The notes: a model not told the origin generated them from the letters alone. A stretch of DNA of 43,219 bases from Hofstenia miamia (GCA_004352715.1 SCFE01000011.1:3121917-3165135), one strand, 5' to 3'. Positions 20,940 to 31,241 are shown, counted from the stretch's first letter. A program made the numbers and translations.

Positions 20940-22655
20940 TATTAGTTCTCTTTTAAAGTAGTCAGGAATCACAATCTGGTTATTACCAGCTTCAAAATAT
21001 AATAGCCTGTTCCTGTTGATTTTCCATTTATAGTGTTCATAATATCCTGCTGTTATTTTGGATAGTGTTGTCCGAGGTTTCCTTATCTTTTTTATGATTT
21101 CACCAAGAATTATGTCATCTCTTTGTTTGTCTACTATTTCTTGTTCAGGTATCTCTTCCCTCATCAGTATCAGTAGTACTGCTTGACTTTTTTGTCCAAG
21201 TTTATTTCTGGCAGTCCTTCATACTTGGTGTGTGGCAGGAACTGGAATTGCTTCTTCTCTCCATCTCACTGCATCTCTCTGGTATTCTGGCAATGATGTC
21301 CAGAAATCCGCTTTGTTATGCAATGTGCCTTTCCTATGTTCGATGGTAAATGTGAACTCATTTAGGTATTCAATCCACCATGACACTATTCCAGACTTAT
21401 CCCTGGAGAACTTCTTTAACCAGGCCAATCTGCTATTGTCCGTTCATACTCTAAATTCTCTACCAATGAGGAAGTGTCAAAATTTCTTAATACTCTCAAT
21501 CAATGCAACCATCTGTACCTTAGTAGAGCTGTAGTTTGCTTCGCTTGCCCTTAGTTTGCGGCTAAAAAACTGGATGGGTACCTCTTTTCCATTCTTTATT
21601 TGTGCCAAAGTTGCTCCAATTGCCACCTTGCTCACGTCACAATCTAATATGAATTTTTCGTTATAATCTGGTGTGTTGAGGGAGGGTAATTTCACCAGTT
21701 CTTCCTTGATATTGTTCAATTCCTCCTGCTCCTGCCAAGTCCATACAAATGGCACTGATTTCCTCATCAATTTGGTCATCTTCGCCATCTTACCAGCTAT
21801 ATTCAGAATAAAAGTTCCATAATAGTTGAAGAATCCCATAATTCTCTGTATGTCTTTTTTATTGTTCAGTTTTTCTATCTTTCAGATCATTTCCCTAGCA
21901 TTGCCCTTCATGCATATTCTGCCCTTTTCTATCATTCTTCTGAGAAACACTATTTTCTCTTTGAGAATGTCACACTTATTTCCATTAATATGAAGTCCCA
22001 CATTTTCTAGGATTGTTAACATTCCTTCCAATTTTTCCAGATGTTCTTGGGTGTTGCTTGTGACTATGATGTCATCTATATAGGTGTTGACCCCTTCCTC
22101 CATTCTATGTGTCTTATTTTTTATTACCTTCATTATGTACCTCTGAAAAGTTGCTGGTGCATTACAGAGTCCAAACGCCATATATATCCATTTGTATAAC
22201 CCATATGGAGTTATAAATGCTGTCTTCTCAATGTTGTCCTCTTCCATCTTTACTTGCCAGTAGGCCTTGCATAAATCCAGTGTTGTAAAGCATTTGTGTT
22301 TACTGGCTTCATAGAGCATGTCCTCTATTCATGGTAAGGGATATGAGTCCTTTTTCGTCACTTCATTCAATTTGAGAAAATCAATGCATAAGTGATACTT
22401 GTTTCCTTGTTTTACAAACACTGTTGGTACTGCATATGGGCTCTCACTTGGCCGAATAATTTTGTTGTCAATTAATTCTTCCAGTATGTGATTGTATTCA
22501 TCTTTCAGCTGCTCAGGCACCCTTCTAACTGGTAGCTTGATCAGTTTGTCTGTTGTTGTGACTATTTTATGCTTTTCACCTACTGCTTGTCCTATGCTTA
22601 TTTCTCTGTAGTTGAATATACTTTTGTGTTTTTCTAACAGTGTCCTTAGTTGCAT
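20940..22655 (-). pseudogene. Element C pol: reverse transcriptase, RNase H and linker
   Basis: RT on the minus strand: LPVRRVPEQLKDEY, VFVKQGNKYHLCIDF, KDSYPLP then TGA (22329-22331), LDLCKAYWQVKMEEDN, YMAFGLCNAPATFQRY and TYIDDIIVTSN with the catalytic Asp pair. A TGA at 21882-21884 precedes GFFNYYGTFILNIAGK. RNase H has FILDCDVSKVAIG, but the conserved Glu block reads TKVQM (Gln), so one catalytic acid is lost. Later blocks are WLKKFSRDKSGIV and IEHRKGTLHNKADF. The linker (20940-21164) reads EEIPEQEIVDKQRDD. It is close to element A throughout. The chain is broken by at least three stops. Confidence 0.9.
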
Positions 22656-23261
22656 GATCTCCCATTCTTCTAGATGTTGGTAGTCTTCATCATTTATTTC
22701 GGGTGTTCTGTATGTATCTTCTTCTTCTGCTTTCGTCCCAATGCCCTTGAGTCAGCTTTTGGGAGTACTCACAACTTCAATGGTGTTCATCCACTCACCC
22801 TTGATTCGGCCATCTGGAGTACTATCTGCTTTCCTTTGCAATTCCTTGAATCGAGTTACTCACTCCATCATCGTCTTTGATTGCCTTCCAGATGAGTCTA
22901 ATGTTAGTTTTGATGTATTTCCCATATATTCTTATTTGAGATCTTTTCAGATTGACATTCTGATTCATAACATTGAGAATTGGTATTCTTCCCTTTCCAT
23001 GTTTTATCATACAGACACTGGACAGCACTGATACTCGTTTAGTGTTGTCATACAGCATTATGTCAGCTGTTATAATGTCCTCCATCTTGATTGTGTGCAT
23101 TTTCCACTGATGCAGCTGTAGGTGGATGTTTTCTGCTTCTCTTGTTCTTCTTTGATCTCCATCTCTTCTTCTTTTACCTTTATGGTTCTGTAAGTATAAT
23201 TAATAACACATCCATTTTTGTCAAAAAGTGATTGCGTAATATGACTTTGTATGGTAACAAG
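22656..23261 (-). pseudogene. Element C pol: protease C-terminus and protease-RT linker
   Basis: From 23260 down: PYKVILRNHFL in one frame, then GCVINYTYRTIKVKEEE in another, matching the end of protease in B. The 92-codon frame 22822-23100 (YDNTKRVSVLSSVC, MIKHGKGRIPIL) is the linker seen in B. It then reads via GRIKGEWMNTIEVV and a TGA into EEEDTYRTPEIND and RT. The protease active-site half is replaced by foreign sequence at 23262-23640. Confidence 0.7.
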
Positions 23262-23640
23262 TAGTATATATATAAGTCCGGATCCATATATGCAGTGTTC
23301 TAAAAATGTATTTGTGATACTTATTTATGCTACATTTATCATCCCTTTTGTATTGATATAATCCCCTGATGCATTAATCAGTCTCTTATTGCCAACGGTC
23401 AAAAAACTGCAGCCACTTTATTTTTCAAAAATTCTACCTAATACTTAAAATTTTTTTATCATTTGCTTCACTTTTAACCCCATTTTTTAGAACAAGCTCT
23501 AAAATGACCATTTTTAACAACTTTTTACACTTTTCTATTGATTTTGGTATGAAAAAAGTCGTTTTAGAACTTCAAGATTTTGTGGCCATGGGTTAAAAAC
23601 CTGCAGCCACTTTTCTTTTTACCTAATACTTAAAAATGCT
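23262..23640. mobile_element. Non-element sequence inside element C protease, with direct repeats
   Basis: About 380 bp with many stops on both strands sits where the protease DTG region should be. It contains two direct copies of ctgcagccactt...acctaatacttaaaa, at 23409-23453 and 23599-23637. It looks like a small insertion or a deletion-insertion scar; it matches no family I recognise. Confidence 0.5.
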
Positions 23641-23689
23641 TCATTGATTTCATCTTCTGTTTGCAGTACGTCCTCTTCATCATAATAAG

Positions 23690-25231
23690 CCCCCAATTAC
23701 ATTTATTTGTTTTGGGCAGTCTGGTTTTTTATGTCCTTTCTGTCCTCAACCTTAACATTTGACGTCCTTCTCTTTTACTTTTCTAGTCTTACCATCTTTT
23801 CCTTTCACCTTTATTATCTTTTCTTGCTTTGCCTCTGTATAAGCTTTGTTGGGGATATGTGGTTTGAGATTGTTTCTCCAAGTTGGTCCCTCTCTATGCC
23901 ATGTGGCTTTCTCTTATATCCTGGCATTGTTTTCAATGGTTGCTTGCATGTCAACTGCCTTCCTAATCATTCTCTCCAACTTATCGCCAACATCACATTT
24001 GATTTCAAACTGCATTCTGATGCTTTCAGGCATCCCCTTGCAAATATTTGAGAACAAATCGTATTTTGAGTATCTGTTTTCTCTTGAACTGAGCATTAAC
24101 AATCATTCAACTTGTTGCATATAGTTTCAAATGTCGTTGGTTTTCTTCATTTTCATCGCATTTAGAATGATTCAGTATTGATTTTTGAAACTCTTGTTCT
24201 GATAGTAGTTCATAAAATCTCCAATTAGTAGTTGGTAGTTTCTTTTCGTTTCTGCGTCCAACAGCAGGTAGTGCTGAGAAGCTGCCCCTGTTAGATATAA
24301 TGGGAGTCTCGCCACTGCTGCCTGTTGGCTCACTTTTCATTCCGCCATCGTCAATTCAAACATTTGTAACCATTTGGCGAATGTGGGATTGTAACAATCT
24401 ACCCTTTCCATTGAATTTGGGTAGTGTTGCTTTGCAGGGTATCGTGTCACTGGCAGCTGATTGCAGTAAGATTGAGTCCTCATATTTGGGTTTCCTGTGG
24501 TTCCTTATGACATCCTCTTTGTGCAGCTGAGTTGTCACTGCTTTTGTGATTTCATTTATGAATTTCTGTTTCTTGAAATCTGGATCTTCATCTCATTCTT
24601 TGGATGACACCTCTTTGCAGGTCGGTATAGGCAGTGCTTGCAATTCACTTTCCTTTCTAGAATGAAATTCTATTTCATGGGTTTGCATGCTGCTCCTGTT
24701 TTCCTCTTCTGTTAGTTGTAACAATCTTAATTTGTCTTTTAACTGTTCTAGTTCTCTTGCCTGTAGGTCGTTATCCTAGATTAGTTGTCTGTTAGTTCTC
24801 TCCAACTCTTGGTTTCTCTCTTGCCATTGTTGGTTTTGCTCTAGAAACCTTTTATTGGACTCCAATAGTTGGTGGGTAAGGGTTTTGATCTCGTTTTGGA
24901 ATAATTGGCTTTGTTCCTCTAGCCGCATTTCCATATTTAATCTGATCTCAGTCAATATCATTTCACTTTTTCATTCCATCTCTTTGACTTTCTTTGTCAA
25001 TTGTTCTATTTGATTTTTTAGGAGTTCTTCATTTTCCTGGCTTTTCCTTAGCATGATCATTATATCCAGTGGGTTTGAATCTGGGGGGTTCATTTCTGGG
25101 GGTGAACTAAGAGATTGTAGTTCTGTATCTGTGGCTGAGTTTTCACCAAAGTATGGTGATGATCATATAGTTCTGGGAGTTACTCCCTTAATTGCAGCTT
25201 TCTTCATGCTTCCTTTTTTTCCTTTTGTCAT
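23690..25231 (-). pseudogene. Element C gag polyprotein, broken
   Basis: The proposed start ATG is at 25231-25229, opening a basic MTKGKKGSMKK N-terminus. A long coiled-coil-like part follows (RKSQENEELLKNQIEQL, then MILTEIRLNMEMRLEEQSQ and ERNQELERTNRQL, about 25060-24776). The capsid has LPKFNGKG, FAKWLQMFELTM, PLYLTGAASQHYLLLD and KRNYQLLIGDF, then SIRMQFEIKCDVGDKLE, matching gag of B block for block. Near 23750 lies a CCHC-like knuckle (GQKGHKKPDCP) whose second Cys position reads TGA. Stops at 24172, 24127 and 24103 fall where B has Arg. Gag would build the particle and bind RNA. Confidence 0.8.
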
Positions 25232-25443
25232 ATTTTCTTTCTGGTTCGTAGTGGTCTTTCATCGTCTTGTTCACAATTCCAGGATCCTAGTGAAGTGCTT
25301 TTGTTAGGTTTCAGGTATCTCTCTCCATTAACTGATTGTTAGTTCATGTAACTGTCTGCTGCTTTTCCTACTTTCACTTGTAGCTTTTGTTGTCATATGC
25401 TGGTAGTTTCACTGAATGTTTCTTCTTTAGAATTGCTGTTCTT
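25232..25443 (-). other. Element C leader between PBS and gag
   Basis: About 210 bp with stops on the minus strand and no motif seen, consistent with an untranslated leader holding the packaging region. Confidence 0.45.
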
Positions 25444-25460
25444 GGCTGTCACAGTCGCCA
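25444..25460 (-). promoter_or_regulatory. Element C primer-binding site
   Basis: On the minus strand TGGCGACTGTGACAGCC directly follows the LTR end ...GATATTACA. It begins TGG, the complement of a tRNA CCA end, and resembles the TGGCGACCGTGACAG-type sites common in gypsy elements. It would anneal the tRNA primer for minus-strand DNA synthesis. Confidence 0.75.
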
Positions 25461-25862
25461 TGTAATATCCTCTACCAGGCATTAATACTGTTTATCTACT
25501 GTTACTGTATAACATTAGTTGTGTTATTGTAGGTAAGGATTTACTTGTTACATACTGCTTGACTTGTTGCTTCTGACAACTTATGTAAACTGGAATTAAC
25601 CATTCACTATTTAGGTGATGAAGCCATGCAGTAATCTCTGTAGTGATCTTCTAATGGGCATCTGCACAAAGCAGATCTCTACATCCAGTTTCACCATTCC
25701 ATCCATTGGTTGAGTGCCACTTCTCAGCTCAATTGATACAGTTTATGTGTACCCTACTTTAGCTCAGTGCTTACTCAAGACACGACACAATTCGACTTAA
25801 ACTCTATTTTGTGAAAGTGTTCTATCTATTTGCAACCTGACTTGTTAGTAGTTGTCTCTTCG
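25461..25862 (-). repeat. 5' LTR of element C
   Basis: About 402 bp. The inner end is TGTAATATCCTCTACC next to the PBS. The right half matches the LTR fragment at 4890-5113, which shows that the outer end should read GATATTACA; here the last bases are lost at cttcg and element B sequence starts. Both ends carry the inverted pair TGTAATATC/GATATTACA. Confidence 0.78.
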
Positions 25863-27833
25863 CACAAAGTGCCAACACACTACAAGAGATCAACAAGATA
25901 TGGAAGGACCTTAAAGCTGATAAAGTCCAGAAACTGTCTTAGAGATAAAGAGCCCATCAGCCGAGTATCACCCATCAGTGGAGCGAATCTTAAGAGAAAT
26001 TTGCTGCTCTTATGCAACTCAGGACAGGAGGAATTACAAGGAATGGCTATTTTTGGAGCGCAACATTCCAGAATTCCTAGCTAGAGGAGCCATCTGGGTC
26101 TTAGCCATCTTTTTAACAAAGACTCCCACCATTGTGCTGCCAATGGATGCCAACACAAGGATTAACTTAGCCAAGAAGTCACTGCATGAAATCGCAGTTT
26201 GCCCACTACTGTGGAGAGCTAAGAACTGGCTACTCCACCACTGTCCACTACCATCATCATCTGGCAAATCAAAATGACCAATGGAGCAATTTGAAAAATA
26301 TTACGCCTGACTGGTGGGGGTGAGTAGCATAACAGGGAAGATGTTGATTATGACAATCAGTCAACATCTAGGGATCTGTCCATCAGATATCAACATTTTT
26401 TCAGACACTCTGAAGAAGTTTATGTGGGGCACAACTGCCGACACCAAGTTTGCAAACCTCAGCTTACAGGATGATCCGCTATGTACCCAAAGAATGATTG
26501 AGCGTCTCCCAGCATCTACTGCCTGGTTCTGAGAAGTGCTGAAGGCTAGTGGTATGACGAAAAGTCCAAAGTCCTTTTGAACTGGTCACATCAAATGCGC
26601 AAGCAAATTGATTGCATAAACCTTGAGAAATTCGGACACCCCCGTAACATCCAAAACCCACGCCACAGTGGTCCATCACCAAGGAGGAGTGCATCCTCAC
26701 TATCAAACACTGCCCAGAGGAATTCGCAGAAGATCTGGCTACTCAAGAGTGCCTGCTTGTAGAACAAAAGACACCCTAAGCATGATGAAGTGGTGCCTAA
26801 TGGAGATGTTTTTGAAAGAAGAGCTCGTGCTTCTGCTATCACCAGGGCGATGCGTAGCTCTGGATGTGGAATGCACCACAGCTCAACTGAAGATTCCCAA
26901 TGCCCAGATCGACAAACTATGTTCTCATGGCCTGAGAGAGGGAAGTTTTGGGACACTCTTACAGAGGCAAGCATAAACTACTCCGTCACCATTGGCACAG
27001 CTTGTTTTGAAGAGAGCTTGGCTTTAAGAACCTCGAGAAAAATGTTGAAAAGCACAACCTACTGTGCATACCACCACTGTGCATCGAAATGCCTCTCATC
27101 CTGCCAAAATGGAAGGTGAAGAAAGGAAAGAAGAAGGTCGCGGCCCACCTCCCTGACAGACTGAACTTCCTCTGCTCAGCAAAAGACGTGAAATGCCTCA
27201 GCCAAACTGGTGAATACAAAGCAGTTTGCGACCAGCTCATCAACAGTGATAATTGAGAGTGGGTATTCTTAGATGGAAAACTAACCATCCGTGATATTTT
27301 CGTCAAGGGACTCCCCATCCACGAACATTTGGAAAAGATCCATGGCAAAAGTGCGGAGTTGAACCCTCAAGTCCTGGTACTCTTTTAAGCTGTGGGTGAC
27401 TTATTATGGACTAACAACGTCACCAAACACATTGAAATTATAGCCATGTTGCAAGCTGATGTGTCCGATCCTGAGGAGATGACCCTCCAACAAGTTCAGG
27501 AGTACTGCTCCTTGTTCATTGACTATGTCACCTGGATGGGGTTGTTACAAGAAGTCTTCGAACATTTCTACCCTGAGACTACAATCAACACCAAGGACGC
27601 TCATACATCAGACACTGACGCATTGATGACGCTACTGGTGGCAATAAAAGGCCGAAGTTGCCCTATGAGTGCTAGGCTCCCTACAGAATGATTTTTCCAA
27701 CTCCGAGACGAAGTAGTTACCCAGCGAAAGGTCCTAATGCAATTAACGCAAACTCCACAGTATGCCAAGCTCCAGAACTGGGATGAACCCTTTGCCACTG
27801 AATTATTCAAAGTGACTCAGGCTGTTGTGTCTG
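25863..27833 (+). pseudogene. Element B ORF3 (unknown function), broken
   Basis: About 650 codons spread over shifting frames up to the polypurine tract. The first part (25978-26532) matches ORF3 of C: WLFLERNIPEF, AIWVLAIF, AKNWLLHH, ITGKMLIM and GICPSDINIF. The middle (about 26660-27240) reads EECILTIKHCPEEFAEDL, then LPKWKVKKGKKKVAAHLPD and FLCSAKDVKCLSQTGEYKA. The last part (27240-27840) reads EWVFLDGKLTIRDIFVKG and VQEYCSLFIDYVTWMGLL, then MTLLVAIKGRS, matching the ORF3 end of element A. No transmembrane helix, signal peptide or furin-like site is evident, so it does not look like an envelope. Stops at 26274, 26530, 27254, 27388 and 27689 kill it. Confidence 0.65.
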
Positions 27834-27846
27834 AGCAAGGGGGGCT
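27831..27846 (+). promoter_or_regulatory. Polypurine tract of element B
   Basis: GAGCAAGGGGGGCT lies directly before the 3' LTR start TGTAGAG, the place and composition expected for the plus-strand primer. Confidence 0.7.
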
Positions 27847-28470
27847 TGTAGAGTCACTCACATTCAAATATTTCTCTGGAATTTTATTAATTTCTAATTT
27901 GTAGTTTCGTATTTCCTACATCATCCTTGACATCACCTCATAATTTCGAGGTTCAGTTTCATTGCAGTTACTTTGTCCCCTTAATGATATATAACGCGTT
28001 GTTTTGCTTGCTCACTTGAATTTGCAAGGGAATGATCGCGTGATTTGAATTTGTAAACAATTAGCAGGTAATGATTAACATTTTGTATAAATAGCAAAGA
28101 AAACTAGAATCAAGTTTTGCTTAAACTGAAACGTATTCATTTTCTCCAATGTTTACCTTTCATTTGATTATTCAAATTACCCTTAACATAATGATTGCTT
28201 AAGTCACGACGACTATTTAAGAGTCCTGCTAACCTGGCACCAGTGTGATGCGTAACTCTGGATGGTTTGCAGCCTAAATCGTGGTTTGTATTAGGTTATG
28301 ACTAGGCACAGGGAAATAATAAACCTTTCGTTCTTGTCATACATGCACTTATAACAACTGACACAGAGATTAAATTATGCCGTTGGTGAACGAGAATGCG
28401 CAGCAATTATGCACTAATTAATAGTTAGCTGAGAGATAAAAAAACCACTTCAAGACCCCTATTTTGTATT
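27847..28470 (+). repeat. 3' LTR of element B
   Basis: It matches the 5' LTR at 11388-11973 with clear divergence. It has TATAAATAG at 28086-28094 and AATAAA at 28318-28323. A block of about 80 bp after the TATA box (gcaaagaaaactagaatcaag...) has no counterpart in the 5' LTR. The similarity ends at cctattttgtatt. Confidence 0.78.
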
Positions 28471-28860
28471 GAGGTAGAAATTAGCAAGTAAGCACCGCAC
28501 CCTCTAATCACAAGCTGCCTTTCCCCTCAGGTAGCATTCTGGCTGGACGCCGTATGAATTGGTCATCCTGGTTACAAGTTACAGTGGATGAATAACCGAT
28601 GCTATCAGTTATTACGATCTCTTGTTATTTATTTTGTTGGAATCGTGGCTGCTCTATGTGGGCCTCAATTGTAACCTTTTTGCAGAGGCAACTAGTTTCT
28701 TTTTGGTAATGTTGTTATAGTCCCCAGCCACCAATTCTACATAACATCAACTATTTCAATGATTATTTAAAAAATCATTGAAAGAATAATGCACTGCTTA
28801 TAATTTAAAAATAATCAACACTCAAAATCCCACTCAAAAAACGACATTAATTGATTATTT
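28471..28860. other. Unassigned sequence after element B
   Basis: No gene is seen. Part may be LTR tail (ctggacgccg near 28550 also occurs near 12103) and part the body of the split LINE. Confidence 0.45.
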
Positions 28861-31030
28861 TTTATGCAATTGATATATAAATCTTATGTCCATAAATCCA
28901 TCAATGATCACTCACTCTGCTGTATATTGGTAAGTTTTAAATTAAGCTTTCTAAATTTAAAACGATTTTATTCAGATGAGATCACGCAAAAATTATTAAA
29001 AATATTTCATTCAACTATAATTTACTCTAAATTCTGGTTCCCACATATTCAATTACATTGAGGCAAGGATCAATCAAGCTCTAAACAAACTGCCATTACT
29101 GAAGACGTGCAGAGTATTCGACAAATCACGACGATTTAATTTAACCACCACTGCTAATCAAGTAATTAAGAAGACTGTAAACATAACGCAGAAACTCTTT
29201 GAAATCCCTAAAGCTAATCTAACCAAAATAAATTGGAATAATTACGAAAGATTAAAAAAATTAATTAAGTACTTATGCAACAAAAATTAAACTTTGAAAG
29301 TACGTCAATTTTTTCAAAACTTAAATTATTCTAAATAATAGTGGAAATTTTTAAAACGTTTTTTTTTGAAAATCGAATGAGCTCTATAGTGATATTTCAG
29401 AAATTTATATTGATAATATAAAATTTACCTATAAAAAAAGGATTGTAAATCATTTAAATCAGACATTTAAAGAATTAGGTAACTTCAATTTTCCTAAAAC
29501 TGCTATAGCAGAACTTAGACAATTAAATATAAGTCAACACTTCAATTTGGGCTATCTACCTTAAGAAAATTAAAAAATATTGCATAAAATTTAGACGTTA
29601 GAAAATCTTTAGGTTCTACTCATTTACCTTACTTTATTATTAAGAAATTTTTTTATCTATTTGGGGACCATCTATTATTTAGATTCAATTCATCTGTAGT
29701 TGAAAGCAAATTTCCAGTGATAGTGAAAAAGTAAAATAAAACACCTTTGTACAAAAATGGAGATTCCCTCATTGCTAAAAATGTAGGCCAATCTCAATGT
29801 ACGCACCCCTTTAGTAATTTATTCGAATAATTTTTGCCCATCCAAATCAACCAATGCCTTGCTCCTGAGAATATCTTATCATGTAAACAATATGGTTTTC
29901 GAGCTAAGCTTAGTACAAGTGATACAATTATTTCAATTACTGAGAAAATATCCCCAAATATATCTTAAAATATATCTAGTTGCATAGACTTTCTAGACGT
30001 AAGAAAGGTTTTAATTCAATGAATTTTGAAATTTTGGTCATTAAACGTAAAAATTACAGCTTTCAACAAAATTCAATTGCTACTTATTAGTTATTTAGAA
30101 AATAGAAAACAGCCTGTTTAAATGAATAATATGAAATCTGAATACGTTACAAATGATCAAGGAGTGTCTCAAAGCACATATGTAATATATGTAAATGACA
30201 TTATTAAATCGTAATGAACTATATTAATTTGGCAAAGATCGTGATGCTTTTAGTGCCACAAAAAATTTACAAAGTGATATTGAAAATTTTTTGTGTATTT
30301 CTCATCCAATCAATTAAAAATTAATATTGAAAAAACACAATTCATTATATTTTCCCTAAATTCTGTAAAAGAAATAACAAGCATGATGAAATTAATTTTT
30401 AACAGTGTTCCAATAAAACAAATTAATCATGTTACACATTTAGGTGTTGATGTTGACAATTTAAAATTTGATAAATTCCTCCTAAAAAAGTGACAAAAAT
30501 GGCTTCTGGCTTTAACTATTTATACACCGCAGAAATTTAGGACCCGATTACCACGGTAAATTATTAAAAGCATTTTGTTAATCGCAATTATATTATTTCC
30601 ATTTTTATATATTAATTTTAATAGAAAGTCCGCTATTTATTATCAACAAATTTAATTGGTTGTTAAAAACATTAAATTTTTTCATGTAAGCATGATCATG
30701 TAAGTTAATACAGACGAAAGTATAATAATATATTCCCGCTATATCAAGCACAATTCCATGCAGATTCAATTTTATTTAAGCATAAATATAGAGAAGAATC
30801 ATTGTCTTTTCTTGATAATTACTTAGAAGTAAATACTTGACAATATTTTTCATCTAGCAGCTTCTAATATTAGGAATGATTTAAAAATGAGATGAGTGGA
30901 AAAAAAGAATAAAAATTTGGAAAAAAATTAAAAATTGTCCTTTTACACCAACAAAATACAATTGGAGACACAAACTTGCTAAACAAATTAATGCTCACCA
31001 CATACATAAACACACTCAAAGTTAATTTTA
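28861..31030 (+). pseudogene. LINE reverse transcriptase, heavily decayed (3' part of the split LINE)
   Basis: Plus-strand pieces in changing frames follow the order of a CR1/Jockey-type RT. They are EARINQALNKLPLLKTCRVF (29060), then NTFVQKWR and PISMYAPL (29740-29820), KQYGFRAKLSTSDTIISITE (29885), SCIDFLDVRKGFNSMNFEIL (29975), ENRKQ...NDQGVSQSTY with YVNDIIKS (30100-30210), and SSNQLKINIEKTQFIIFS (30297) with HVTHLGVDVD (30430). The catalytic YADD box expected near 30215 is missing. The end of the element is near 31030. This is the plus-strand continuation of the endonuclease fragment at 10985-11387, so the LINE was probably split by element B. Confidence 0.7.
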
Positions 31031-31039
31031 TTATATAAT

Positions 31040-31241
31040 TTAGATTTAGTATGCAGTTTAGCTATATCTGTTAACAAATATATTGCTTTGACTGTTATTT
31101 TTAGCAGAAACTAATATCGCAAACAGATTTTAACTGATCTGTAAGTGTTAACAATCGTGCTAAGATGTCTTCTCTATATGCATATTGTATTAAATTGTTT
31201 CAATTATTCTATTTCCCGCACAGTATACATTTGATTAACTG
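31040..31241 (+). repeat. Upstream copy of the 5' end of the 497-codon gene
   Basis: The stretch from ctgttaacaaatatattgc to acatttgattaactg (about 31067-31241) repeats 31567-31745 with roughly 8% differences. It covers upstream sequence plus the first 25 or so codons (SSLYAYCIKLFQLF against TSLYEYCIKFFQLF). It ends at the single N at 31242. It is either a second, cut-off family member or two contigs joined. Confidence 0.75.

Larger units (their letters stand above)
17645..25862 (-). mobile_element. Ty3/gypsy LTR retrotransposon element C, nested in B
   Basis: On the minus strand, in order: 5' LTR (25461-25862), PBS (25444-25460), gag (23690-25231), protease remnant, RT, RNase H and integrase (19538-23260), ORF3 (17784-19210) and a 22-bp piece of the 3' LTR (17645-17666). 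Element B sequence resumes on both sides: pol end to the left, the remainder of ORF3 to the right. About 8.2 kb. It is a relative of A (close) and B (more distant). All genes carry stops. No target-site duplication is visible, in line with damage at both ends. Confidence 0.82.
11388..28470 (+). mobile_element. Ty3/gypsy LTR retrotransposon element B, interrupted by element C
   Basis: It is bounded by related LTRs starting TGTAGAGTCACTC at 11388 and 27847. Inside, in order, are gag (12240-13502), protease, RT, RNase H and integrase (13507-17442), then ORF3 (17443-17644 and 25863-27833), and a polypurine tract. The minus-strand element C occupies 17645-25862. Without C the element is about 8.9 kb, consistent with a gypsy element carrying a third ORF. 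All genes are broken by stops and frameshifts, so it is not autonomous. No clear PBS was found after the 5' LTR. Confidence 0.8.

Noticed and set aside
1891-24174. Nuclear code with TGA read as an amino acid
   Set aside because: The in-frame TGA codons mostly replace Arg (CGA), TAA and TAG stops and frameshifts also occur, and the intact 497-codon gene ends in TGA. CpG decay explains it better.
17784-27833. ORF3 as a retroviral-type envelope gene
   Set aside because: No signal peptide, fusion peptide, furin-like site or membrane anchor is seen in any of the three copies.
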